Below, piece by piece: positions 1 through 7,953 of a DNA stretch of 64,000 nt. A program made the translations under genes and the position numbers. Every line of letters begins with the position of its first letter. Position 1 is the first letter of the stretch. Below the pieces are notes generated by a model. That model had not been told where the DNA came from, made no database searches, and saw only the letters and a program-made list of their open reading frames with translations. The stretch is taken from positions 45,508-109,507 of the forward strand of contig ONEG01000005.1 of assembly GCA_900316845.1 (NCBI GenBank), read 5' to 3'. The DNA comes from an uncultured Bacteroidales bacterium. Its GTDB lineage: Bacteria > Bacteroidota > Bacteroidia > Bacteroidales > Paludibacteraceae.

Positions 1-801
1 TTTGAGGAAGTCTTCACCATCCATCATGTCGTATTTTCTAGCGATATGACGCCATCCCATATAGCCGGTGTAGTCAAACCGGATACTCATCTTGTCACCA
101 TCGGCCGACGGGGTATCTTTCGTAGTGATGATAATAACGCCGTTTGCACCCTGCGCTCCATAGATAGCAGTAGCAGCTGCATCTTTTAAGACGTCCATCG
201 ATTGGATGTCACCCGGCGCGATATCCGCGATACTAGAAACAGGGAATCCGTCCACGATATACAACGGCTCATTACTTTGCGTCAATGACGTACCTCCACG
301 AACACGAATCTTTACATCAGCATCAGGACTACCCTCCGTAGTAACGACTGACACACCGGCCAACTTTCCTTGCAATGCCTCCGAGGCGGAAGCCACAGGG
401 ATGTCCTTTAGCTGGTCTGCGCCTACTGAAGCTACAGAAGTCACCAAGTCACGTTTCTTCGTCGTTCCATAACCGGTAACAACCACTTCCTCAAGCACCT
501 CACTGTTTTCGGAGAGTACCACGTTCATCGTGCTGCCGGTGATGTTCAGCTCCTGGGTCTTCATACCGATGTACGAGAAAACCAGCACCTTCGCATCGTC
601 GGGAACATCCAGACTGTAGTTACCGTCGAAATCTGTCACTGTACCAATAGTGGTACCTTTCACGACCACAGAAGCCGAGATAATCGTCTCGCCCGTCTGG
701 TCCTTTACCGTTCCGCTAATCACACGTGCTTGAGCAGCCATACCTACGAAAAGTAAGGCCGAAAGCATCATGGTACGGAACACTGAGAAATTCAATTTCA
801 T
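1..801 (-). CDS. SusC/RagA-family TonB-linked outer membrane protein (partial, N-terminal part)
   Basis: The first 267 codons of a gene that runs off the left edge. Reading from the ATG at 801, there is a signal peptide (MKLNFSVFRTMMLSALLFVG, cut near AQA), then a carboxypeptidase-like beta-sandwich domain (about residues 25-105, with VISGTVKDQTGETI and GTVTDFDGNYSL). The stretch EEVVVTGYGT follows, and then the plug domain with LQGKLAGVSV, IRVRGGTS, PLYIVDGFPV and VLKDAAATAIYGAQGANGV. This order is diagnostic of SusC/RagA receptors, which import glycans or peptides through the outer membrane with a SusD partner. The substrate and the SusD gene cannot be seen because they would lie beyond the edge. 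The gene is monocistronic at its 5' side, behind topB and a terminator-like hairpin. Confidence 0.95.
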   Translation of the reverse strand, partial: MKLNFSVFRTMMLSALLFVGMAAQARVISGTVKDQTGETIISASVVVKGTTIGTVTDFDGNYSLDVPDDAKVLVFSYIGMKTQELNITGSTMNVVLSENSEVLEEVVVTGYGTTKKRDLVTSVASVGADQLKDIPVASASEALQGKLAGVSVVTTEGSPDADVKIRVRGGTSLTQSNEPLYIVDGFPVSSIADIAPGDIQSMDVLKDAAATAIYGAQGANGVIIITTKDTPSADGDKMSIRFDYTGYMGWRHIARKYDMMDGEDFLK

Positions 802-882
802 ACAGAGAATTTTGTTTGTTTTTATGATATAGTTAATTTAAATGATATTACGTTTCACGTAAACATATTTCAAAAAACGGCG

Positions 883-890
883 CAAAGGTA
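883..890 (-). promoter_or_regulatory. Candidate -7 element for the SusC gene
   Basis: The minus strand reads TACCTTTG, a match to the Bacteroidota -7 consensus TAnnTTTG, 81 bases before the SusC start codon. I see no good TTTG-like -33 element 19-21 bases upstream, so this promoter may be weak or activator-dependent, as expected for a polysaccharide-utilisation locus. Confidence 0.5.
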
Positions 891-893
891 CAC

Positions 894-927
894 AAAAAAC
901 GTCAATCTTATGTGGAAAAATTGACGT
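894..927 (-). terminator. Terminator-like hairpin after topB
   Basis: On the minus strand ACGTCAAT (927-920) and ATTGACGT (906-899) form a perfect 8-bp inverted repeat with a 13-base loop. It is followed at once by TTTTTT. It sits 40 bases after the topB stop and fits an intrinsic terminator, though the stem is AT-rich. It lies just upstream of the SusC -7 element, so it could also be an operator. Confidence 0.5.
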
Positions 928-966
928 AAATAATACACATATAGATTTTTTTGCTAAATCGAGTTG

Positions 967-2922
967 TCAAAACGGCTCTGCATAGGTACAACCCTCACGC
1001 CATCTGGAACACCCGTAACGTGTATTGCCGCGGATGATCAAGCCCTGTCGGCAAACGGGACAAAGCATACCCGCCTTGTTCGTTTTGACATCTTTGACGA
1101 CTCCGGAAGTCATCTCCTTGAGTTCCGTCAAGAAGTCTTGTGCTTGATATTCGCCTCGCTCTATCTCACGCAGTTTTTTCTCCCATAGACCGGTCAGTTC
1201 TGCGGACTTGAGCAAGGGAGAGATGATGGTATGAATAAGATCGATACCCACTTGAGTAGCACGGAGCGACTTACCTTGCTTCTGGATATACTTGCGTTGA
1301 TAGAGTTTCTCAATGATGGCTGCGCGGGTAGATGGACGACCTATACCATTCTCCTTCATCGCCTCGCGGAGTTCGTCGTTCTCGACTGTTTTTCCCGCCG
1401 TCTCCATCGCACGCAGAAGAGTCGCCTCCGTGTAATACTTAGGCGGCGTTGTCGTCTTCTCTTTCAAGAGCGGCTCGTGAGGCCCACTCTCGCCTTTCAC
1501 AAACGCAGGCAGCGACTTGGCGCTTTCCTCATTCGCATCATTTGCATCATTCGCATCATTGAGTTCGCTCTGCGAACGCTCATTCGCGAACACCGCCCGC
1601 CATCCGGGTTTGAGAACCTCCCGTCCGGTCACCTTGAAATCAACCTCACCGGCTTTTGCCAGAACAGTCGTGTTGCTGACCTCGCATTCGGGATAGAAAG
1701 CCGCAATGAAATGCGTCGCCACCAGATCATACACCTTCTTCTCATCCGCCGTCATGGCATCCGGACGCTGACCCGTAGGAATGATGGCATGGTGGTCGGT
1801 AACTTTCTTGTTATCAAACTCTTTCTTCGATTTGGGTAACGAGCCGGCGCCTTTCTTGCCATCCGCTTTGAGCCCCAATAACGGCGCTACCTGCGGAAAG
1901 TAGTCTTTTATACCCGCCAGCGTACCCGGTACTTTGGGGTAGATATCATCACTCAGATAAGTCGTATCCACACGGGGATAAGTGGTCAGTCGTTTCTCGT
2001 AAAGAGACTGAATGAGTTGGAGTGTCTGCTCCGCAGAAAAGGAATATTTCTTATTGCAATCCACCTGCAGCGATGTCAAGTCATACAGCTTCGGGGCAAA
2101 CTCCGTACCCTTCTTCTTCTCTACAGAGGTAATCAGGAACGGCTGATCCTTGATAGCGTCCACAAGTGCCTGTCCCTGCTCCTCGGAAGTGATGGCATAT
2201 TCGTCATCTTCCGCCGGCAGTTGGGCACTAAAAAGGGTGTCGCGGTAGTTGGTTTTCAGCTCCCAATAGGTGCGCGGCACGAAATGATCAATCTCCGCCT
2301 GCCGTTTCACCACCAACGCTAACGTCGGCGTCTGTACACGTCCCACGGAGAGCACCTGCCGGTCCTTTCCGCTCCCGCGCGCGTACCTTATAGTATAGGC
2401 GCGCGTGGCGTTCATGCCAAGCAGCCAATCGCCTATCGCCCGCATCATGCCCGCCTCATATAAGTGCTGGTATTCGGATTGATCTTTCAGCTGACGGAAC
2501 CCCTCACGGATAGCCTCTTCGGTCAGCGAGTTCACCCACAGGCGCTTTACCGGGCACTTGCATCCGGCCTGCTGATAGACCCATCGTTGGATGAGCTCTC
2601 CCTCCTGGCCGGCATCACCGCAGTTAATGACCTCATCAGCCTGCGCAATCAGCGACTTGATGACATTAAACTGCTTATGTACCCCTTCGTCACCGGAGAC
2701 TTTGATAGAAAAACGCGGAGGAATCATCGGCAAGGAACTAAGGCTCCAAGCCTTCCATTGGTCTGTATATTCCTGCGGATCGAGCAATGCGCATAAGTGA
2801 CCAAAAGTCCAGGTTACCTGGTATCCATTGCCCTCAAAATAGCCGTCCTTGCGCTGCTTGGCGCCCAGGACATTCGCTATATATGCACCCACAGAGGGTT
2901 TCTCCGCTACACAGACAATCAC
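967..2922 (-). CDS. topB: DNA topoisomerase III (type IA)
   Basis: A 651-residue type IA topoisomerase that relaxes or decatenates DNA through a 5'-phosphotyrosine link. The TOPRIM domain opens with VAEKPSVG (Glu7) and carries the acidic motif GDAGQEGEL near residue 100. The catalytic tyrosine is Tyr315 in TTYPRVDTTYL. FGIGRPSTRA-type chemistry is seen as ENGIGRPSTRAAII before the end. The last 30 residues form a four-cysteine zinc ribbon (CPVCRQG and CSRWREGC). The start is GTG at 2922, since MIVCVAEKPS is the conserved family N-terminus. Near residue 460 an in-frame 9-bp DNA repeat makes Asn-Asp-Ala repeats. It lies 27 bases behind wzc and is probably the last gene of the wza-wzc operon. 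Stand-alone topB copies are also common on integrative elements, but nothing else here supports one. Confidence 0.93.
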   Translation of the reverse strand: MIVCVAEKPSVGAYIANVLGAKQRKDGYFEGNGYQVTWTFGHLCALLDPQEYTDQWKAWSLSSLPMIPPRFSIKVSGDEGVHKQFNVIKSLIAQADEVINCGDAGQEGELIQRWVYQQAGCKCPVKRLWVNSLTEEAIREGFRQLKDQSEYQHLYEAGMMRAIGDWLLGMNATRAYTIRYARGSGKDRQVLSVGRVQTPTLALVVKRQAEIDHFVPRTYWELKTNYRDTLFSAQLPAEDDEYAITSEEQGQALVDAIKDQPFLITSVEKKKGTEFAPKLYDLTSLQVDCNKKYSFSAEQTLQLIQSLYEKRLTTYPRVDTTYLSDDIYPKVPGTLAGIKDYFPQVAPLLGLKADGKKGAGSLPKSKKEFDNKKVTDHHAIIPTGQRPDAMTADEKKVYDLVATHFIAAFYPECEVSNTTVLAKAGEVDFKVTGREVLKPGWRAVFANERSQSELNDANDANDANEESAKSLPAFVKGESGPHEPLLKEKTTTPPKYYTEATLLRAMETAGKTVENDELREAMKENGIGRPSTRAAIIEKLYQRKYIQKQGKSLRATQVGIDLIHTIISPLLKSAELTGLWEKKLREIERGEYQAQDFLTELKEMTSGVVKDVKTNKAGMLCPVCRQGLIIRGNTRYGCSRWREGCTYAEPF

Positions 2923-2949
2923 GTGATTTACAATTTAGTCATTTACCAT

Positions 2950-5235
2950 TTACGATTTCTGCACTCCGTAACCATACCCGTATCCGGCACGAAGACCCTT
3001 CACGCCGTTGAGCACGCAGGTGACATTATGCATCCGATTTTGGGCGATGACATTATTGACATACTCGATCATCTCCGACGGCGTGTATTTATAACGGCAT
3101 ACAAAGATGGTGATATCTGCGATGCGATCCAAGAGATAGGTATCGCTCACCAAAGCCACCGGCGCCGTATCCACGAGAATATAGTCATACCGCTTACGCA
3201 ACTCCGCGAAGAGTTCGTCTATCCGCTCGGTCTGCAGCAACTCCGCCGGGTTGGGAGGTATCGTTCCGCAAGGGATGATATCTAAATTCGGATGCTCGCC
3301 ACTCGGTACAACGATATCGTCAATCGAGACATCCGGATCCGCCAGATAATCCGTCAGATGACCTTTATTGCTCAGTCCGAAATAAGCAGCTAACATCGGT
3401 TTGCGGATATCCAAACCCACCAACGCCACTTTCTTTCCCAAGATAGCCAACGACAAGGCGGTATTACTTGCCACATACGATTTTCCATCTCCGTTGATAC
3501 ACGAGGTCACCAAAATGACCGGAGATTTCACATCGGCAGGAATCACATAGCGTAAGTTCGTTCGGATCAGGCGGAACAACTCAGCCGAAACCGTTGACTC
3601 GCCTTCATGGATTGCAATATGCGCATTCCGGGAGTTTTGTACCAACTGCCCCAACAGAGGTGCATGAATTCGCTTCTCAAACTCCTTCGGATCGTCGATC
3701 TTGTCATTGATAAGGACGTAAAGATATAGTACCGCCGCCGGAATTAACAAGCCCATGAAGATACACAACAACAGCAGTTTTATCAATTTCGGAGACTGAC
3801 TCTTAACATCGCGTTGCGGGACATCCAGCACTTTCGCCGGCATCGTCGTCGCGGCCAACATCAGGGCATTCTCTTCACGTTTCTCATACAGAAAGACATA
3901 CAAACGCTCCCGTAATTGTTGCTGGCGTACAACGCGTAGGTACTCGCGCTGCTGCTCCGGGGCATCTTTGATTTTACGGTTGTATTTCGAGTCCTGCGAC
4001 AGAAGATTGCGCTGGCGGATCTTCAAACTCTCGCGCACCGACCCTATCGTAGCGATGATGTTTTGACGCATGATAGCGAGTTGCGCATTCATCTGCTCAA
4101 TAACGGGGTTGTCATCCGTAGCGGTACGAAGAATACGCATGCGCTGCAGCAGCAAAGCGTTGTATTCCGACAGGCCGCTCGACAGCGATGCATCCGTCAC
4201 ACCGATATTCGAAGGGATGAGGCTATTACGTTTGGTTTCGTCCCGCAAGAATTCATCGATATACTCCACCAGACTCAGCTGAGTCTCTATCTCCGCCATC
4301 GCGCGTTGCTCCGCACTGCTGGCCGAGAGAAACAGTTGCGCTTGGGCCTGGATATCAGCGATGTTATTGCTCTCTTTATAGTCCGAAACAGCATTCTCGG
4401 CGTCAGCCAGCTCCTTTGTGATGATAGCCAACCGCTCCTCGATAAAATTCGCCGTGTTCGTCGCAATCATATTTTTGTCCACCACGGCATTCAGGTTATA
4501 TTGCTCGATCAGCTGATTCAGCAAGGCCTTATCGCGTTCGGGCATGGGGGACTTTATGGACATCTTGATGATGTTCGATTCTTTCTTGTATTGCGAAATA
4601 GATAGCATCTCGCCATAACCGGCCACTACCAACTCGCGGCGACAGTGAAAAACACGATACGTCGTATCTTGACTCAGCGCGCGGTTGGCATGGATCTGTA
4701 TCGTTCCGATTCCCGTCTCTATTGGCGCATTCAAACTCTCCACACGGGTTGTCGAACGATGGAAGAAACCGTTTTTGGTCTTTATCTTATACCCTTTTGA
4801 GGTGGGTTTTACGATAATGGAGAAGGGTATTTTCTCTGCCCTTTTCGTCAAAGCTATATAGTCCACAGAAAAAGCCGGATTCCGAAACTCGCCTTCCCAT
4901 CTCAGCGAACCTTTTTTCGCATGTGCATCCCATAGATTAAGGGCATCAATAGCCTGATACAACAGGCCTCTCGAAGCCAACACCACTACCTCGTCTTCGG
5001 CTGCCTGATTGCCGGTCAAACCCAACATCGACAAAGATGCCATCTCTTCGCCAAAGCCGTCTTTTTGACGCAACATAATGGAGGCATCAGTCGTCCACTT
5101 AGGACTCTTTCGCAAATAATAGCAGACACCCAAGAATACAAAACACGCTACTCCTATCGCAAACCACCACCAGTGCTCCAGCACAATGCGCGTCACTTTA
5201 CGCAAATCTATCTCGTTATTTTGATTTGTTTCCAT
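2950..5235 (-). CDS. Polysaccharide co-polymerase / BY-type tyrosine kinase (Wzc-like)
   Basis: A 761-residue inner membrane protein that combines a Wzz chain-length domain with a cytoplasmic tyrosine autokinase. Together they control polymerisation and export of capsule or exopolysaccharide. Transmembrane segment 1 is near residues 20-41 (WWWFAIGVACFVFLGVCYYL) and segment 2 near 482-507. Between them is a long periplasmic region with coiled coil. The kinase has Walker A SCINGDGKS near 578, Walker A' LVGLDIRKP, and Walker B YILVDTAPV near 688. The tail has a tyrosine cluster, AGYGYGYGV, the expected autophosphorylation sites, though only three tyrosines long. It starts 6 bases after wza stops. 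No glycosyltransferases lie next to the pair, so the polymer it serves is unknown. Confidence 0.9.
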   Translation of the reverse strand: METNQNNEIDLRKVTRIVLEHWWWFAIGVACFVFLGVCYYLRKSPKWTTDASIMLRQKDGFGEEMASLSMLGLTGNQAAEDEVVVLASRGLLYQAIDALNLWDAHAKKGSLRWEGEFRNPAFSVDYIALTKRAEKIPFSIIVKPTSKGYKIKTKNGFFHRSTTRVESLNAPIETGIGTIQIHANRALSQDTTYRVFHCRRELVVAGYGEMLSISQYKKESNIIKMSIKSPMPERDKALLNQLIEQYNLNAVVDKNMIATNTANFIEERLAIITKELADAENAVSDYKESNNIADIQAQAQLFLSASSAEQRAMAEIETQLSLVEYIDEFLRDETKRNSLIPSNIGVTDASLSSGLSEYNALLLQRMRILRTATDDNPVIEQMNAQLAIMRQNIIATIGSVRESLKIRQRNLLSQDSKYNRKIKDAPEQQREYLRVVRQQQLRERLYVFLYEKREENALMLAATTMPAKVLDVPQRDVKSQSPKLIKLLLLCIFMGLLIPAAVLYLYVLINDKIDDPKEFEKRIHAPLLGQLVQNSRNAHIAIHEGESTVSAELFRLIRTNLRYVIPADVKSPVILVTSCINGDGKSYVASNTALSLAILGKKVALVGLDIRKPMLAAYFGLSNKGHLTDYLADPDVSIDDIVVPSGEHPNLDIIPCGTIPPNPAELLQTERIDELFAELRKRYDYILVDTAPVALVSDTYLLDRIADITIFVCRYKYTPSEMIEYVNNVIAQNRMHNVTCVLNGVKGLRAGYGYGYGVQKS

Positions 5236-5241
5236 ACACCC

Positions 5242-6036
5242 TTATTTTTTTACGACTGTCACAATAATCGTTGCAGCACTCAATGCCGTAGATACTACGC
5301 TCAGCCACAAACCGGAATTCGTACTACCGATAGCGCGCACCTTGTTCGGCGAGACATAGACAACATCGTTTTGTTGAAGGAAATAATAGGGAGAGGTATA
5401 GATATCTGCGTTCCCTAAATTGAGTCGCGCCAACTCTAACTTTCCGTTTACCTCGCGGGTGATCAACACATTGTCTCTACGGCCATACGGAGTCAGATCA
5501 CCGGCTGCAGCAAGAGCGTCAAAGATGGTCATCCGACCACTCGGCATGGATACTTGACTCGGACGGTTCACCTCGCCTAACACAGACACTTTTGCGCCAA
5601 CAACCGAAACCCGCACAGTGGGGTCAATCACCTGTCGGGACAAGACCTTGCGAATCTCCTCCTCTGCCTCCGGACGGCTCAGTCCGCCTACTTGTAACTT
5701 TCCCAACACCGGCATCTCGATATACCCCGCCGCATCCACAACATAGTATTGCAACATCGGAGTCGTCTGAACCTGATTCGACCCGGGAGCCGCATAAATA
5801 ACCGTCGGAAGGTTATAAGGAGCCACTGCCTCTTTATCAAGCGCTGATACAAAAACCGTCAGCGCATCACCCGGACGAATCACATGTTCCGTCCGAGGAG
5901 AGTATTTCGCATTGATGGAATCAACCTTCGACGCATCCGCGTCGTGCAGGTAAGTTAATTGTTTCTGCGTTACACAACTAACAGCCGTTACAGCTGCTAT
6001 AATCAACACACAGAATTGTCGAGTAATTTTATACAT
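5242..6036 (-). CDS. Polysaccharide export outer membrane lipoprotein (Wza-like)
   Basis: A 264-residue lipoprotein expected to form the outer membrane pore through which the Wzc-controlled polymer leaves. The signal peptide ends in a lipobox, TAVSC. The poly-export domain begins with HVIRPGDALTVFVSALDKE (residues about 53-71) and an SLBB domain follows with VSVLGEVNRPSQV and GRMTIFDALAAAGDL. The C-terminal LWLSVVSTALSAATIIVTVV resembles the membrane-spanning helix of Wza. It is the first gene of the wza-wzc-topB unit and has its own promoter facing away from the sigma-54 activator gene. Confidence 0.9.
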   Translation of the reverse strand: MYKITRQFCVLIIAAVTAVSCVTQKQLTYLHDADASKVDSINAKYSPRTEHVIRPGDALTVFVSALDKEAVAPYNLPTVIYAAPGSNQVQTTPMLQYYVVDAAGYIEMPVLGKLQVGGLSRPEAEEEIRKVLSRQVIDPTVRVSVVGAKVSVLGEVNRPSQVSMPSGRMTIFDALAAAGDLTPYGRRDNVLITREVNGKLELARLNLGNADIYTSPYYFLQQNDVVYVSPNKVRAIGSTNSGLWLSVVSTALSAATIIVTVVKK

Positions 6037-6063
6037 AGTTCTTCAAAAGTAATCAAAAGCGTG

Positions 6064-6095
6064 CAAAGGTACACATTTTTTTTGACATACACAAG
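6064..6095 (-). promoter_or_regulatory. Promoter for wza-wzc-topB
   Basis: The minus strand has CTTG (6095-6092), 20 bases, then TACCTTTG (6071-6064), 28 bases before the wza start. Both the -7 element and the spacing match the Bacteroidota sigma-ABfr consensus. It diverges from the promoter at 6121-6152. Confidence 0.7.
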
Positions 6096-6120
6096 AATAT
6101 ACACTTTTTTTATCAAATTA

Positions 6121-6152
6121 TTTGCATATATGCAAAAAATATTGTAATTTTG
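6121..6152 (+). promoter_or_regulatory. Promoter for the sigma-54 activator, with a 16-bp palindrome on its -33 box
   Basis: TTTG (6121-6124), exactly 20 bases, then TAATTTTG (6145-6152), 24 bases before the ATG at 6176. The -33 box is the left end of a perfect palindrome, TTTGCATATATGCAAA (6121-6136), which is a plausible operator site in this divergent control region. Confidence 0.75.
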
Positions 6153-6175
6153 CATGACATTTTGTCAGGTTTACT

Positions 6176-7351
6176 ATGACGCAACAAGAATTATTAGCTA
6201 TCAAACAGCGTTTCGGCATCATCGGTCAAAGTCCGTTGCTGAATCGCGATATAGAGATTGCCGTGCAGGTCGCACGCACGGATTTGAGTGTGCTTATCAC
6301 CGGAGAGTCCGGTGTGGGAAAGGAGCATTTTCCGAAAATCATCCATGCTTTCTCCTCTCGCAAGCACGGAGCCTATTTTGCCGTGAACTGCGGCGCCATC
6401 CCCGAGGGCACCATCGATAGTGAGCTGTTCGGACACGAGAAAGGCGCTTTTACCGATGCCAAGAACGAGCACAAAGGTTATTTTGAAATAGCCGATGGAG
6501 GTACTTTATTCCTGGACGAAGTGGGAGAACTTCCTCTTCAGACGCAGGTTCGTCTGCTACGTGTCTTGGAGACCGGCGAGTTCCTGCGCATGGGCTCCAG
6601 CCAAGTCCGCAAGACCAATGTCCGCGTCGTGGCAGCCACGAATCTGAACATGCGCCAAGCTATAGACGATGGCCGGTTCCGGGAGGATTTGTTCTACCGT
6701 CTCAATACCGTAGAAATACGCGTACCCGCGCTGCGCGAGAGAAAAGAAGACATCCCGTTGCTCTTCCGTAAGTTCGCCGTGGATTTCTGCAACCGATACC
6801 AGATGCCGCCTCTCTCCCTCAACGAAGAGGCCACGCGCTTGCTCCAAAACTCCTATTGGCGTGGTAACATCCGTCAGCTCAAGAACTTAGCCGAACAGAT
6901 TGCAGTCATCGAGATGGACCACCAGATCAATGCCGACACGCTCCGCCAATATCTGCCCAAAGAGGAAAACCAACAGAGTATCGTCCTGCGAAAGTCGCCG
7001 ACTGAGTCCGCCGGAAAAGACTACTCCCACGAGATTGGCATCCTTTATAACTTGGTCATGCAGAATAAAAAAGAGATAGAGGAACTGAAAGGACTACTTC
7101 ATCCTTCTCCGGCAAAAGAGCATGAGATCTCGCCCGCAGCGACCATCACCATCTCTCCGTCGCCCGACACAACGCCACGAAAAACCATCGAGGCAGAAGA
7201 TATCGAAGATAGCTTGCGCGTGGATGAAGGAGAGAAAGAGCTGATCCGACGTGCCCTGGAACTAACGAACGGTAACCGTAAAGAAGCCGCCGCAAGACTC
7301 GGTTTCTCTGAACGAACACTATATCGCAAAATCAAAGAGTATGGACTATAA
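6176..7351 (+). CDS. Sigma-54-dependent transcriptional activator without a receiver domain
   Basis: A 391-residue AAA+ enhancer-binding protein. The AAA+ domain starts within the first 20 residues, with no response-regulator or GAF domain before it, as in PspF. Walker A is GESGVGKE (about 42-49). The sigma-54 contact loop reads GAFTDA rather than GAFTGA (about 90-95). Walker B is GGTLFLDEVGELP (about 109-121), and FREDLFYRLN carries the arginine-finger region. After a variable linker a Fis-type helix-turn-helix ends the protein (NGNRKEAAARLGFSERTLYRKI). It activates RNA polymerase-sigma-54 promoters; its targets are unknown, although the divergent wza operon is a candidate. The lptE-like gene overlaps its 3' end by 11 bases. 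Confidence 0.9.
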   Translation: MTQQELLAIKQRFGIIGQSPLLNRDIEIAVQVARTDLSVLITGESGVGKEHFPKIIHAFSSRKHGAYFAVNCGAIPEGTIDSELFGHEKGAFTDAKNEHKGYFEIADGGTLFLDEVGELPLQTQVRLLRVLETGEFLRMGSSQVRKTNVRVVAATNLNMRQAIDDGRFREDLFYRLNTVEIRVPALRERKEDIPLLFRKFAVDFCNRYQMPPLSLNEEATRLLQNSYWRGNIRQLKNLAEQIAVIEMDHQINADTLRQYLPKEENQQSIVLRKSPTESAGKDYSHEIGILYNLVMQNKKEIEELKGLLHPSPAKEHEISPAATITISPSPDTTPRKTIEAEDIEDSLRVDEGEKELIRRALELTNGNRKEAAARLGFSERTLYRKIKEYGL

Positions 7352-7925
7352 TAGAGCAAATCAGACTGGCGAGACACTATCGAGACAGAATCGGATCGGT
7401 ACTAAAAGGGTACTAAACAAGAGTAAAGTGCTATCATTCTGCGGTACACTTTTATTCCTGCTGGCCTCTTGTTCTATCTCCTATAAGTTCAACGGAGCGA
7501 ACATCAACTACCAGACTACCCACTCCATCTCCATCGCCGACTTTCCGAATAACGCGCCGATGGTGAACCCTACCCTCAGTAACAATCTGTCGGAGGGCAT
7601 CCGAGACTTATACCAACGTCAGACACGTCTGCAGATTCTACGAAAAGGCGGTGATCTGGAGTTAGAGGGCGAAATAGTAGGATACGACATCTCCCAAGGC
7701 GCCATCGGTGCCGACAGCTATGCTTCGGAAAGTAAACTGACCATCCGCGTCAACGTACATTTCACCAACAACATCAACCCCGAAGACTCGTTCGACAAGA
7801 CGTACTCTGCATCGCAGACCTTCGACGCCAGCCGACTCTTGACAGACGTGCAAGACGAGCTATGCGCAATCATCATTCAGGAGATTGCGGAGAACATCTA
7901 CAACGACACAGTAGCTAAATGGTAA
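7341..7925 (+). CDS. LptE-like lipoprotein (LPS assembly)
   Basis: A 194-residue protein whose N-terminal third holds a hydrophobic segment and a lipobox (LLFLLASCS). The rest shows the pattern of Bacteroidota LptE proteins: SYKFNGANI right after the lipid cysteine, a middle with DLELEGEIVGYDISQGAI, and an end with DELCAIIIQEIAENIYNDTVAKW. LptE plugs the LptD barrel that places lipopolysaccharide in the outer membrane. The ATG at 7341 gives an 11-base overlap with the activator gene. It leaves about 25 residues before the hydrophobic core, so a later start, such as the GTG near 7429, is possible. A strong bidirectional terminator follows. Confidence 0.75.
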   Translation: MDYNRANQTGETLSRQNRIGTKRVLNKSKVLSFCGTLLFLLASCSISYKFNGANINYQTTHSISIADFPNNAPMVNPTLSNNLSEGIRDLYQRQTRLQILRKGGDLELEGEIVGYDISQGAIGADSYASESKLTIRVNVHFTNNINPEDSFDKTYSASQTFDASRLLTDVQDELCAIIIQEIAENIYNDTVAKW

Positions 7926-7930
7926 AAAAT

Positions 7931-7953
7931 CAGCCTCGAAAGAGGCTGTTTTT
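7931..7953. terminator. Bidirectional intrinsic terminator
   Basis: CAGCCTC (7931-7937), a GAAA loop, GAGGCTG (7942-7948), then TTTTT. The left flank is an A-run, which gives a U-tract on the other strand. It therefore serves both the lptE-like gene (plus) and the OmpA gene (minus, stop at 7952), which converge here. Confidence 0.9.
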
